Of a DNA stretch of 64,000 nucleotides, positions 35,677 through 44,075 are shown in pieces (positions within the stretch are counted from its first letter, which is position 1; each line of letters begins with the position of its first letter). A program made the position numbers and the translations under genes. Under the pieces are notes generated by a model. The model had not been told where the DNA came from, made no database searches, and saw nothing but the letters and a program-made list of their open reading frames with translations. The stretch comes from Pseudoalteromonas sp. GCY. Lineage in GTDB: Bacteria; Pseudomonadota; Gammaproteobacteria; Enterobacterales; Alteromonadaceae. The stretch is from the NCBI RefSeq assembly GCF_016695175.1, contig NZ_CP068023.1:2867501-2931500 (forward strand). The letters are read 5' to 3'.

Positions 35677-35691
35677 TGGCAAAGGGTTTGC
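35677..35691 (+). promoter_or_regulatory. Sigma-54-type promoter before the YqjD/YqjE/YqjK-like operon
   Basis: TGGCAA-AGGGT-TTGC, followed by A, matches TGGCAC-N5-TTGC at 9 of 10 positions. Transcription would start near 35703, 26 bp before the ATG, leaving room for the AAGGAG ribosome binding site. Confidence 0.68.
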
Positions 35692-35728
35692 AACGAATAC
35701 AGTGAACTAAACGAATAAGGAGTAGTTT

Positions 35729-36058
35729 ATGAGTAACCAAGCAAACCAAACACAGACAAGTAACACAGCAAAATCACAGTCAAATGGCCATGATTCTAGT
35801 CACCCAGTTACGGATCAAATTGCTGATACATTACATGCGTCAGTAGATTCACTGCACGCTTCAGCGTCGCGCACCGAAACCTCGCTGCGCGAAAAAGGCC
35901 ATAACTCAAGTGAAGCCATTGGTGCCAAGCGTAAAGAGTGGGAACGTGCGTGGAATACATCTGGTGTGAAAAAGTATGCAACGGAAAACCCCGTAAAAAC
36001 GGCTGGTATCGCATTTTCACTCGGTATGTTGGCAACTATGCTGTTAAGGAATAAGTAA
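35729..36058 (+). CDS. YqjD/ElaB-like membrane-anchored protein (DUF883)
   Basis: 109 residues. A polar Ser/Gln/Asn-rich N-terminus, an amphipathic helix (DQIADTLHASVDSLHASA), and a single C-terminal membrane segment with the DUF883 pattern ENPVKTAGIAFSLGMLATMLLRNK. In E. coli, YqjD and ElaB are RpoS-induced, C-tail-anchored inner-membrane proteins that bind ribosomes in stationary phase. It heads a three-gene operon (2-bp gap to the next gene) behind a strong sigma-54-type match. Confidence 0.87.
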   Translation: MSNQANQTQTSNTAKSQSNGHDSSHPVTDQIADTLHASVDSLHASASRTETSLREKGHNSSEAIGAKRKEWERAWNTSGVKKYATENPVKTAGIAFSLGMLATMLLRNK

Positions 36059-36060
36059 TC

Positions 36061-36498
36061 ATGCAAGACCAAGCTCAAGTAAGAGACCGTCAAGCAGCAG
36101 CTCACGAGCGCACGCCAGCGCTCGCTGAGCTTAAAGATTCTGTGTCTCTATTATTCGACAGTTATCAGCAAATCGCTGAAGCACAAATTAACCTATTAGG
36201 TGCGAAGTTCAGAGCTAATTTAAAAACTTTATGTATCGCGCTCGGGTTAATTCTGTTTTCTTTAATTTTAACGGCGATGGTATGGGGCAGCTTGCACGTG
36301 TTATTTGCTTACGCCTTAACCTACGCAGGCCTAAGCTGGTTTATTTCGGCGGGTATCGTACTTACTATCAATATCGCAATGATTTATTACCTGATCATCA
36401 CAGGGCTAAAGCTCTTTAATAACAGCATAAACGACCTGACGTCTGGGTTTTATACTCCAGTTGCGAAGCAGGAGGCCAGTAATGACGAAGCTCGCTGA
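36061..36498 (+). CDS. YqjE-like holin-superfamily membrane protein (DUF1469)
   Basis: 145 residues. An N-terminal amphipathic helix (ALAELKDSVSLLFDSYQQIAE) is followed by two membrane helices (about 55-80 and 88-115) and a polar tail. The pattern is that of YqjE, the partner encoded beside YqjD in E. coli. Its function is unknown. The 3' end overlaps the next gene by 17 bp. Confidence 0.85.
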   Translation: MQDQAQVRDRQAAAHERTPALAELKDSVSLLFDSYQQIAEAQINLLGAKFRANLKTLCIALGLILFSLILTAMVWGSLHVLFAYALTYAGLSWFISAGIVLTINIAMIYYLIITGLKLFNNSINDLTSGFYTPVAKQEASNDEAR

Positions 36499-36736
36499 AT
36501 TCATCACTGATAAGTTGCACCAAGAAGTGGTGATAGAGAAGAAAAAGCTCATTACCGCTAGACATTTTAATCACCTTACCCAAGTGAAAGCCAAAAAAGT
36601 ATTTACCGGCGCGATTAGCTCTCCTCAAGGGTTAGGCTTCATGTTTATGTTTGGCGCACTCAGCGCTAAATATGGCAAGTTTGGTGCACTAAGAAAAATC
36701 GTACTTCTACAAAGAATAGCGCAAGGTATCATTTAA
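36482..36736 (+). CDS. YqjK-like small protein
   Basis: 84 residues from the ATG at 36482, set by GGAGG 7 nt upstream inside the yqjE-like gene. It is basic (VVIEKKKLITARHF...) with a C-terminal hydrophobic stretch (GLGFMFMFGALSAKYGKFG). Its position as third gene after YqjD- and YqjE-like proteins suggests it corresponds to YqjK, although sequence similarity is not obvious to me. The terminator stem begins within its last codons. Confidence 0.72.
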   Translation: MTKLAEFITDKLHQEVVIEKKKLITARHFNHLTQVKAKKVFTGAISSPQGLGFMFMFGALSAKYGKFGALRKIVLLQRIAQGII

Positions 36737-36755
36737 TTCCTTGCGCTATTCTTTG
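36711..36755. terminator. Bidirectional terminator between the yqjDEK-like operon and the hybrid kinase
   Basis: AAAGAATAGCGCAAGG (36711-36726) pairs with CCTTGCGCTATTCTTT (36739-36754). The first arm lies within the final codons of the YqjK-like gene. The second ends 9 bp before the convergent kinase stop. Confidence 0.8.
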
Positions 36756-36763
36756 GTTCTTAG

Positions 36764-38716
36764 CTAAACCAGCTTTTCTTTAATTTCTTTCAGATCCACC
36801 AGTGTGATAGGCTTTAACAACACGTCATCTACTTGTGACTCGGCCAATTTTTCCGGCTCTGGATCAAAACCACTAGCAATCACGATATGCTGATTAGGAT
36901 CTTGTGCTTTAATCTCTCGCGCAAGCGTAAGCCCGGACTTATCGGGCAGACCTATATCGAGTAAAATCGTATCAAAGCGCTCAGGACCAACAAAATGCTG
37001 CCAACAAGTTTGCGCGCACTCTGCCGTAACCACATTTACTTGCAGTGAATTAAGTAACAGCTTAAGCAGGTTGCGTGTATCTGCGTCGTCTTCTACCACT
37101 AAAAACCGCAAAGTACCGGTAGTTTGCGCCACATCATCGCTAGATGTTGCCAACTCGTCACTCAAGTAGTGAGCTAAATATTCTCCTAACTCAGAGACAT
37201 TAACAGGCTTACTCATCATATCGCTAAAGCCAAGCGCCATTAACTCTTCTTTTGTGCCTCTTTGAGCGGCCGCCGTTAGTGCGACAACAGGTAAGTCGAT
37301 ACCACGCTCTCTGAGTGCAACTATAGTGTCTCGGCCATCCATTCTTGGCATGTGCAAGTCCATAAAGACTAAGTCATACTTATCAGGATTATCCTTAAGC
37401 ATCGCAAGCGCTTCGATGCCATCGCCCGCAATTTCAGCGGTTGCACCGGTTTGGCCAATCAAAGTACGCATTAACATCTGGATCTCACTAATATCTTCAA
37501 CGATAAGGATATGCCCTTGTAAATCAGATGGAAGCGAGTTATCGGTTGCATTTTGGGTTTTATCTAGCATCAATGGCGCCAGAGTCATTTCATCGATAGC
37601 ATCAAGATCAATACTAAAACCAAACTCACTCCCCTCTCCCAAGGTCGACTCAACCGCAAGCTCGCCTCCCATCAATTTAATGAGTGCAGAACTAATAGCT
37701 AAACCAAGACCAGCGCCTTCATCCGTGCGCGTTGTGACGTTTTGTACTTGTTCAAAAGGTTTAAATATACGTTTAAGCTTCTCGCAAGGAATACCAATAC
37801 CTGTATCAATCACCTTGAACTCAAGTTTTGCTTCAGCTTGTAACGTGATCTCAACCTTCACAAAACCGGAGCTTGTGAACTTAATCGCATTATAAATAAT
37901 GTTGATAAGCACCTGTTTTAGTCGTGTTTTATCGACCTTTACATCTTGAGGAAGTGGCGTTTTAGCTTCAATACTAAAACTCAAGCCTTTCTTGGCTGTG
38001 GCCATTTTAAACAGACTATATAAATCACTTAGAAAGCTATTCAAACACGTGCTTTGCTTATTTAGCTGTAACCGGTTTTCATTTAGCTTGGATAGGTCGA
38101 GTACATCATTTAGCAAGTTAAGTAAGTGCTCGCTATTGTTATTGATTATAGAAAGCTCAGGCTTAACATTCTGCAACTCTTCCCGAGATAAGAGGAGATT
38201 GGTGTAACCTAAAATAGACGTTAACGGCGTTCTCAACTCATGACTTAAATGTGCCAAAAAGCGGTCTTTTGCTCGACTGTCAGACTCGACTCGCAGTCGC
38301 TCTAGGCGTTCACGTTCAAGTTCTTTGCGTGCCAAAGCATAGCGAATGGAACGAATAAATCGAGCGCTGCTTATTTCTGACTTAAGCACGAAGTCTTCAG
38401 CCCCCGCTTTTAGGGCTTCGTTATCTAACACTTCATCTGATTGCCCCGTCAGCATGATTATCGGCGTATGAACCTGTCTTGCTCTGGCTTCTTTTAACAC
38501 GCTCAAACCGGTTTGTGGGCCTAATTGATAATCCAATAAGCAGAGATCGAAGCCATTACTCTCCAGTGCTTCTAGCGCTTGATGGTATTGGCTTTGCCAA
38601 ACGAGATTAAATTTAAAGTTAGGAATAGACTGTAAATAATCTAAGGTTAAAATATAATCGTCTTCGTCATCTTCAATGAGCAGCACATTGACTTCACTGA
38701 CCGACTCCTTTGTCAT
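36764..38716 (-). CDS. Hybrid histidine kinase with three receiver domains (REC-HK-REC-REC)
   Basis: 650 residues from the ATG at 38716, with GGAGG 5 nt before it. Domain order: receiver 1 (about 8-125, CLLDYQLG), HisKA with H-box FLAHLSHELRTPLTSILGY near 150, HATPase (NIIYNAIKFTSSGF, DTGIGIP, GAGLGLAIS), receiver 2 (LVFMDLHMPRMDG) and receiver 3 (ILLDIGLPDKSG). There is no membrane segment or obvious sensor domain, so input probably comes through receiver 1 from another kinase. It follows the two-component operon on the same strand after a 113-bp gap with a hairpin. Confidence 0.95.
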   Translation of the reverse strand: MTKESVSEVNVLLIEDDEDDYILTLDYLQSIPNFKFNLVWQSQYHQALEALESNGFDLCLLDYQLGPQTGLSVLKEARARQVHTPIIMLTGQSDEVLDNEALKAGAEDFVLKSEISSARFIRSIRYALARKELERERLERLRVESDSRAKDRFLAHLSHELRTPLTSILGYTNLLLSREELQNVKPELSIINNNSEHLLNLLNDVLDLSKLNENRLQLNKQSTCLNSFLSDLYSLFKMATAKKGLSFSIEAKTPLPQDVKVDKTRLKQVLINIIYNAIKFTSSGFVKVEITLQAEAKLEFKVIDTGIGIPCEKLKRIFKPFEQVQNVTTRTDEGAGLGLAISSALIKLMGGELAVESTLGEGSEFGFSIDLDAIDEMTLAPLMLDKTQNATDNSLPSDLQGHILIVEDISEIQMLMRTLIGQTGATAEIAGDGIEALAMLKDNPDKYDLVFMDLHMPRMDGRDTIVALRERGIDLPVVALTAAAQRGTKEELMALGFSDMMSKPVNVSELGEYLAHYLSDELATSSDDVAQTTGTLRFLVVEDDADTRNLLKLLLNSLQVNVVTAECAQTCWQHFVGPERFDTILLDIGLPDKSGLTLAREIKAQDPNQHIVIASGFDPEPEKLAESQVDDVLLKPITLVDLKEIKEKLV

Positions 38717-38802
38717 ACTAGCCTCCACAAATGAAGTGATATTAATTCGTTTGGGTCGTCACGTTAGGTTGAAACAAGTATAGGACGACTTGCGGTGAGG
38801 TA

Positions 38803-38822
38803 GCGCTTGTTTGCACAAGCGC
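38803..38822 (-). terminator. Hairpin between the receiver gene and the hybrid kinase gene
   Basis: GCGCTTGT-TTGC-ACAAGCGC: a perfect 8-bp stem with a tetraloop just past the stop of the single-domain receiver (38830). There is no T-tract; it may reduce read-through into the hybrid kinase. Confidence 0.5.
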
Positions 38823-38829
38823 GATGGGA

Positions 38830-39279
38830 TTAATTTGGCAGCTCTACTATTTCAATCCAGTACTTGCCTAAATGTTTCATCAAATCGACTAAACCATCAA
38901 AATCCACGGGCTTAGTAATGTAAGATGCAGCGCCAGAGTCATACCCTCTCAGTTTGTCTTCTTCCTCTTTGGAAGTAGTTAAGATAACCACAGGTATAGA
39001 GCGTAGTATTGGGTCTTTTTTGATTTCTTGTAACGCTTCTCTACCATCCATTCTTGGCATATTCAGGTCAAGTAAAATGAGGTTTGGTCTTGGGTATCGT
39101 TGTTTATCAGTAAACTCCCCCTCATTTCTCAAATATTCCAAAAGCTCAACCCCGTCCTTAACAAACTGAAATGCATTGAGTACTCGGCTTTCTTCTAAAG
39201 CGTCTTGAGCCAACAAGCGATCATCTTCGTCGTCATCCGCCATCAAAATATGGATCGGCTGAGTTTTTTTATAGTTCAT
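38830..39279 (-). CDS. Single-domain response regulator (Rcp1-like receiver)
   Basis: 149 residues, one CheY-like receiver with no output domain. Acidic pocket DDDEDD near 15-20, phospho-acceptor Asp in LILLDLNMPRMDG (about residue 73), Thr in ILTTS, and Lys in YITKPVD. The long loop before the phospho-acceptor (RNEGEFTDKQRYPRPN) is typical of Rcp1-type receivers paired with phytochrome or CHASE3-type kinases. It overlaps the kinase gene by 11 bp, so the two are translationally coupled and very probably cognate. Confidence 0.93.
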   Translation of the reverse strand: MNYKKTQPIHILMADDDEDDRLLAQDALEESRVLNAFQFVKDGVELLEYLRNEGEFTDKQRYPRPNLILLDLNMPRMDGREALQEIKKDPILRSIPVVILTTSKEEEDKLRGYDSGAASYITKPVDFDGLVDLMKHLGKYWIEIVELPN

Positions 39280-40753
39280 TCTTCAGTTCCTGAATAATTG
39301 GTGTTGGTTCAGCGAGTAGTGTGATCGTGAATTTAGCACCCTTACCGTCTTCACTGGTCGCTGAAATCGTTCCGCCGTGTCGCTCAACAATGCGTCTACA
39401 CACGGTTAAACCAATGCCAGTACCAGCATATTTTTTTCTGTCATGTAGTCGTTGAAAAGGCGAGAATATTTTCTCAGCATATTCAGCATCAAAGCCAACG
39501 CCATTATCTTCTACCACAAAAGTATAAGCATCTTGACTCATCAATTGAGTGTTTTCAACCGCGATTGTAATAATCGGATCGCGCCCTTCTACTCTGAATT
39601 TAATAGCATTGGAAAGTAGATTTAAAAACAGCTGATGTATTTGACTAGCATCACATTTTATTGTTGGTAACACGTCCGAGTTTACGCTCGCACTACTGTC
39701 ATTAACTGCAATTTCTAAATCGTCCAACACAAACTGTAAAACTTGGTTGAGATCCTGTTCTTCAAAAGGCTTTGCTCTAGTGGTAACTCGGGATAACTCA
39801 AGCAAGTCAGTGATAAGTGTTGACATCCGCTGTGCGGCACTCGTCATTCGAGCCAAATAATCCTTGCCCTTGTCATCAAGGTGCTCACCATAATTCTTTT
39901 CGATGCGATCGCCAAAAGCGCGGATCTTTCTCAGCGGCTCTTGCAGGTCGTGAGAGGCAACAAACGCAAAGTCTTCTAGCTCACGGTTACTACGATTGAG
40001 CTCTTCTGCGTAGTGTTCTAACGCTTCGGTACGTGCTTGTACCTTTTCCTCTAGGTGATCGTTTACTTTTTCTAACTCGCGCTTTGCTTTCTTTGCACTG
40101 CGAAGATTGACTACTAAAAGCAACAAAATGGCAAAAATCATCACGGCGCTCAGCAAAGTAAATACCACTATATTGATATGCGCTTCTTTGCGGACACGTT
40201 TTAACTGATTCAGCTGAATGGTTCGGATGTCCACTTCTGCGGCCATGATCTGAGTAAACTCTTCTCGTAAGTCGCCACCAGAATCGGCAGCTCGGTCAAG
40301 TAATAAGGTCTCATTACCTATATCGGTATTACGTGCCACAACTAGCGTACTTTGCAAGGCTTTGAATCGCTCCTTTACACCTTCGACATAACGATTGATT
40401 TTTTGCTGCTGTACATCACTTTCAGAGTGATTCTGACCAACTCTAGCTATGCTCTCATCAAGATTTTGTAATGCCTTTTTATAAGGTGCTAAATCGCTCT
40501 CTTTATTTGAGATTAAAAATGCTCGTTGTCCAGCCTCCGCATTTAGCATCGCAATATGTAGCTGGTCCAATGACATCATCACTTCACTGGTGTTACGGAT
40601 ACTCTCTTGAACTTGGTTTAATTCTTTAACGTTGTTAAAACCGATCAGGGCATTGGACGCAACAAGGCCAACACTCACAATAACCGCAAACCAGATAAAA
40701 TTCAGTCTATTACTTATATTCATAAAATAACTAAATTTAGACTCATTGTTCAC
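39269..40753 (-). CDS. CHASE3-domain sensor histidine kinase
   Basis: 494 residues from a GTG at 40753 that overlaps the upstream stop (GTGA); an in-frame ATG at 40723 lacks a ribosome binding site. Membrane helices are near 17-37 and 195-218, flanking a periplasmic CHASE3 domain (LDQLHIAMLNAEAGQRAFLI). A coiled coil leads to HisKA (FVASHDLQEPLRKI) and HATPase (LSNAIKFR, DNGVGFD, GTGIGLTVCRRI). The SHDLQEPLR H-box is the HWE/phytochrome-like variant seen with Rcp1-type receivers, and such a receiver is encoded directly after it. Confidence 0.95.
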   Translation of the reverse strand: MNNESKFSYFMNISNRLNFIWFAVIVSVGLVASNALIGFNNVKELNQVQESIRNTSEVMMSLDQLHIAMLNAEAGQRAFLISNKESDLAPYKKALQNLDESIARVGQNHSESDVQQQKINRYVEGVKERFKALQSTLVVARNTDIGNETLLLDRAADSGGDLREEFTQIMAAEVDIRTIQLNQLKRVRKEAHINIVVFTLLSAVMIFAILLLLVVNLRSAKKAKRELEKVNDHLEEKVQARTEALEHYAEELNRSNRELEDFAFVASHDLQEPLRKIRAFGDRIEKNYGEHLDDKGKDYLARMTSAAQRMSTLITDLLELSRVTTRAKPFEEQDLNQVLQFVLDDLEIAVNDSSASVNSDVLPTIKCDASQIHQLFLNLLSNAIKFRVEGRDPIITIAVENTQLMSQDAYTFVVEDNGVGFDAEYAEKIFSPFQRLHDRKKYAGTGIGLTVCRRIVERHGGTISATSEDGKGAKFTITLLAEPTPIIQELKNEL

Positions 40754-40965
40754 TCATCATTTCCTTGCTCCACTAGCGTCTGTAACAACTCGCTGCACTC
40801 TTTGGTTGCCTTAATAATCGTGTTTGCTATCTCTATTATCTGCTGTTGAGAACCTGGCTGTTCAGCAATAAGCTTAATCAACTCCGAGTTCATTGAAATT
40901 TGATTCAAAGGCTTGCGTGCGTCATGTACTAACTTAGCAAGTTCGCCTTGGTCACCTCGTGTCAT
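40750..40965 (-). CDS. 71-residue HisKA-like mini protein
   Basis: It has the ATG at 40965 with GGAGAG 6 nt upstream, 15 bp after the sigma-54 activator, and overlaps the CHASE3 kinase by four bases. The segment LAKLVHDARKPLNQISMNS closely resembles a histidine-kinase H-box (HDLRNPL-type, here HDARKPLNQI). The rest is helical, enough for one dimerisation-and-phosphotransfer hairpin. There is no ATPase domain. It could be a free phosphotransfer or dimerisation module of the relay, or a vestige. The coding status is supported by the tight operon packing. Confidence 0.75.
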   Translation of the reverse strand: MTRGDQGELAKLVHDARKPLNQISMNSELIKLIAEQPGSQQQIIEIANTIIKATKECSELLQTLVEQGNDE

Positions 40966-40980
40966 TTTTTCTCTCCGAAA

Positions 40981-42384
40981 TTATGATTGTGTTTCTCCTT
41001 CGTAGGCGTTTAAGCGGTTATAGAGCGTTTTCGTGCTAATCCCAAGCATCCTAGCCGCTAGCGTCTTATTACCTTCTACTGATTCTAATGTTTGATAGAT
41101 CAATTCTCGTTCTACTTCTTCTATCGTTTTACCTGGCTTCATTTCCGGCGTTGGTACTTGAATCGCATTTGCTCTGCTTGAAGTGCCCACCTGTGGTGGA
41201 ATTGAAGCGCGATTTAACTGCGTATGCTCCACCATGCGTTTCGCCTGCGCGAATGGTGAGGCAAAGTTCGCATCAAATACTAAGCTATGATCGTCATGAT
41301 CCGCCATAATATAGGCACGATGTATAGTGTGCTTGAGTTCACGAACATTACCAGGCCAGTCATATTCAACCAAACGGCTCATATCCGCCGCCTTAATCAC
41401 ATATTGACTATTACCTTTTTTATTCAAACCTTGAAGAAAATGCTCGGCGAGCAATGGAATGTCTTCCTTTCTCTCTCTGAGCGGTGGAATATGGATTGGA
41501 AATACCGCCAAACGGAAATAAATGTCTTCTCGCAGTACATCATTGGTAGCAATATCTTCAACGCTTCGATTAGTCGCCGATATTACTCGGCAATTTACTT
41601 TTATTGGTTTTGTGCCACCGACTCGTGTCACCGTATGCGTTTCAAGTACACGTAGCAAGTTTGGCTGTTGCTCGATTGGCATTTCGGTTAATTCATCCAG
41701 AAATAAAGTGCCATTCTCTGCTTGTTCAAATACTCCGACTTTTTGAGCATTTGCTCCCGTAAACGCGCCTTTTTCGTGACCAAATAGTTCGCTACCGATC
41801 AAGTCTTTCGGGATTGCACCACAGTTTACGTTAACCAAGTCCCCCGTCACTGTGCTAGCATTGTGAATTGCGCGGGCAAACATCTCTTTACCTACACCAC
41901 TTTCCCCCATCAACATCACGTTTGCGTCGGTGCCAGCCACGCGCTCTATCATCTTATATAGATGCTTCATTTTAGCAGACTCGCCCAGCAACACACCAAA
42001 ATGCGCTTGACTCTCGGTTCGCTTGGGTTTGTTCTTCGAAGGGCTTAACGCATTTCTAAAATCATCCGCGTCAACGGGCTTAGTGAGATAATTTAACCCA
42101 TCATGACAAAGCTGCGACAACGCTGACTTTACTGATGGATGTCCCGTAACCATGGTTATTGGTGTACGGATCCCTGCGGCTCTAATTTCATCAACTAGAT
42201 GTAAACCACTGCCATCTGGCAGCATAAAATCAAGAAAGATATGATCAAAACTTTGCGTTTCTAGCCATTGTCTGGCCGACGCCAAGTCATTCGCTAAACA
42301 CGCGTCATGGCCCAGATATTCAACTATACGGCAAGCCAGCTCTGCAAAATCATGATCATCATCTACTAATAAAACGGTTTTCAA
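40981..42384 (-). CDS. Sigma-54-dependent response regulator (NtrC family)
   Basis: 467 residues. Receiver 1-120 (phospho-acceptor Asp52 in FLDFMLPDGSG). AAA+ domain about 130-360 with Walker A GESGVGKE at 160-167 and the sigma-54-contacting GAFTGA loop intact at 206-211. Fis-type helix-turn-helix at the C-terminus (NKTLAARMLGISTKTLYNRL). It heads the operon activator / HisKA-like mini protein / CHASE3 kinase / receiver. Three sigma-54-type promoters lie within 10 kb in the neighbouring envelope-gene cluster and are likely targets (inference). Confidence 0.95.
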   Translation of the reverse strand: MKTVLLVDDDHDFAELACRIVEYLGHDACLANDLASARQWLETQSFDHIFLDFMLPDGSGLHLVDEIRAAGIRTPITMVTGHPSVKSALSQLCHDGLNYLTKPVDADDFRNALSPSKNKPKRTESQAHFGVLLGESAKMKHLYKMIERVAGTDANVMLMGESGVGKEMFARAIHNASTVTGDLVNVNCGAIPKDLIGSELFGHEKGAFTGANAQKVGVFEQAENGTLFLDELTEMPIEQQPNLLRVLETHTVTRVGGTKPIKVNCRVISATNRSVEDIATNDVLREDIYFRLAVFPIHIPPLRERKEDIPLLAEHFLQGLNKKGNSQYVIKAADMSRLVEYDWPGNVRELKHTIHRAYIMADHDDHSLVFDANFASPFAQAKRMVEHTQLNRASIPPQVGTSSRANAIQVPTPEMKPGKTIEEVERELIYQTLESVEGNKTLAARMLGISTKTLYNRLNAYEGETQS

Positions 42385-42464
42385 TTGAGTCCCTCTCTCA
42401 ATACTCCAATAGTGTTTCCACTTTTGATTTTTATCTCATACACTAATGAATGGCCGCAAAATAC

Positions 42465-44075
42465 CTAATTCGGAACCATTACGTTCAGCGCGTGTTTCTG
42501 GATCACTATTTCAATACTTTTTGCACTAAGCACTTCACCATCTAGTGCAAAGTGTTGTTCTTGTTCAAATTCTATGTTTATCTTTTCGCACTGCTCGGTG
42601 CGAATATTAGAAGGTTTGCCGTCTAATTTAGGTAAAATAAGTTCAGCTACCGTAAGATTCTGCGCACCATCCGGCTCAACCGGTAAAATCGTAATATCTA
42701 GTTTGCCATCGTCATAGATTGGCTCTCCATGACCTTGAGCAAGAATTGTGGTTTTTGGTGCTGCATTCGCTACAACCAGACTAACACATTCTATTTGAGA
42801 TTGCTCAGCGCCATTAAAGCTGACTTTAAAATGAAGGGGCTTATTCTCACTTACCGCCTGCCAAAGACCTCTAATATAGGCTAATTGCCCCGAGTTATTC
42901 TTTTCTTCACGCCCAGCCTTTTCGATCATTTCGTGACCAAAACCAACGGCTGCTGCTAAAAGCGCGGTGCGGCCATTACAGTTCATTATATCAATAGGCT
43001 TAGTTTTACCCGCTAAAATTGCTTCACAGGCACGGTTAATGGGATCTATTTTTGACAGTGAACCGAGTAACACAGTCGCTAAGGAATTTGCAGTACCTAA
43101 AGGCAATATACCAAACAGTACATCGTTTTGATGAACACCATGAGCAACACTTGCTAATGTGCCATCACCGCCTCCTGCGATGATGATATTTGGCTGTGTA
43201 TCAGACATGATTTGTTTAGCCAAAGCCGCGACATCAGTCTCTTTCTCTGTAAAGTGAATGGATAAGTTATATTTTTCCGTCAGCATACCCACAATGTCGT
43301 TTTCATAGGTAAACCATTTACCCGATCCAGATACAGGATTAATGACTAACGCGGCCTGTTCGCTGTGGGTAAAGTTTTGGCTGTGATGTAGCTTTGTCAG
43401 TCCTTTCAGCTGATGCTTGTTTAACCTAGCCGTTTCACGGCGGTTTTGAATTTTTTCGAGTGCTTCACGGACGGTATAATCGGGGTTGGTTGCAAGTAAA
43501 TAAGCGGTACAAAAGAACACTGAACGACCTCGACCTAATGCACAATGCACCACAACCTTTCGCTTTAGTTCGTGCTGCGCCGCTATCCATGCCATGCCAT
43601 GCGCCAATTGCTCTGAGGTGGGCGCTTGATGATCTAACACTGGAATATTGAGGTAGTGTAAGCCTTGCTGCTCTGCTGACCAATTTAACCCATCAAACTC
43701 TGCAGTTACGTCTAAAATGGCTTCAATCCCTTCCGCCTTAAGCATATCCACATCGCTTGGAAATAACCGACAAGCAACGAACAAATTATCTGTAAGCGGC
43801 TGAAATGCATCAACAACATCTCTTCCTCGTTCAATTGCATTGTATAAATGCACACAGCCTAAGTAAGGCCAAAATAGCCAGGTTATATACCAAGGAATTT
43901 TGCCTGTACCGTGTTTTCTAAATATGTGCGGATAGTTGGTTGCATAAGCAAAAGTAACTAAAGAAATAGAGACGGTAAACCACGCAAGCGGCAACATTAG
44001 CCAAGATCCAATACTGTGGATCGTGAGGGCGGCTAAACAGAGACTTGCAAACAGGTAGTACTTGAGCATTTTCAT
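42465..44075 (-). CDS. Dual-specificity phosphatase fused to a diacylglycerol-kinase-like lipid kinase
   Basis: 536 residues. N-terminal membrane helices near 5-45 and 62-80. The phosphatase domain (about 90-225) has the Cys-x5-Arg signature HCALGRGRS at 177-185. The C-terminal lipid-kinase domain (about 240-536) has VINPVSGSGKW, the nucleotide-binding GGGDGT at 301-306 and LPLGTANSLA. The combination suggests phosphoryl exchange on membrane lipids such as phosphatidylglycerol phosphate or diacylglycerol. Substrates are unknown. It is monocistronic, upstream of the two-component cluster on the same strand. Confidence 0.93.
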   Translation of the reverse strand: MKMLKYYLFASLCLAALTIHSIGSWLMLPLAWFTVSISLVTFAYATNYPHIFRKHGTGKIPWYITWLFWPYLGCVHLYNAIERGRDVVDAFQPLTDNLFVACRLFPSDVDMLKAEGIEAILDVTAEFDGLNWSAEQQGLHYLNIPVLDHQAPTSEQLAHGMAWIAAQHELKRKVVVHCALGRGRSVFFCTAYLLATNPDYTVREALEKIQNRRETARLNKHQLKGLTKLHHSQNFTHSEQAALVINPVSGSGKWFTYENDIVGMLTEKYNLSIHFTEKETDVAALAKQIMSDTQPNIIIAGGGDGTLASVAHGVHQNDVLFGILPLGTANSLATVLLGSLSKIDPINRACEAILAGKTKPIDIMNCNGRTALLAAAVGFGHEMIEKAGREEKNNSGQLAYIRGLWQAVSENKPLHFKVSFNGAEQSQIECVSLVVANAAPKTTILAQGHGEPIYDDGKLDITILPVEPDGAQNLTVAELILPKLDGKPSNIRTEQCEKINIEFEQEQHFALDGEVLSAKSIEIVIQKHALNVMVPN

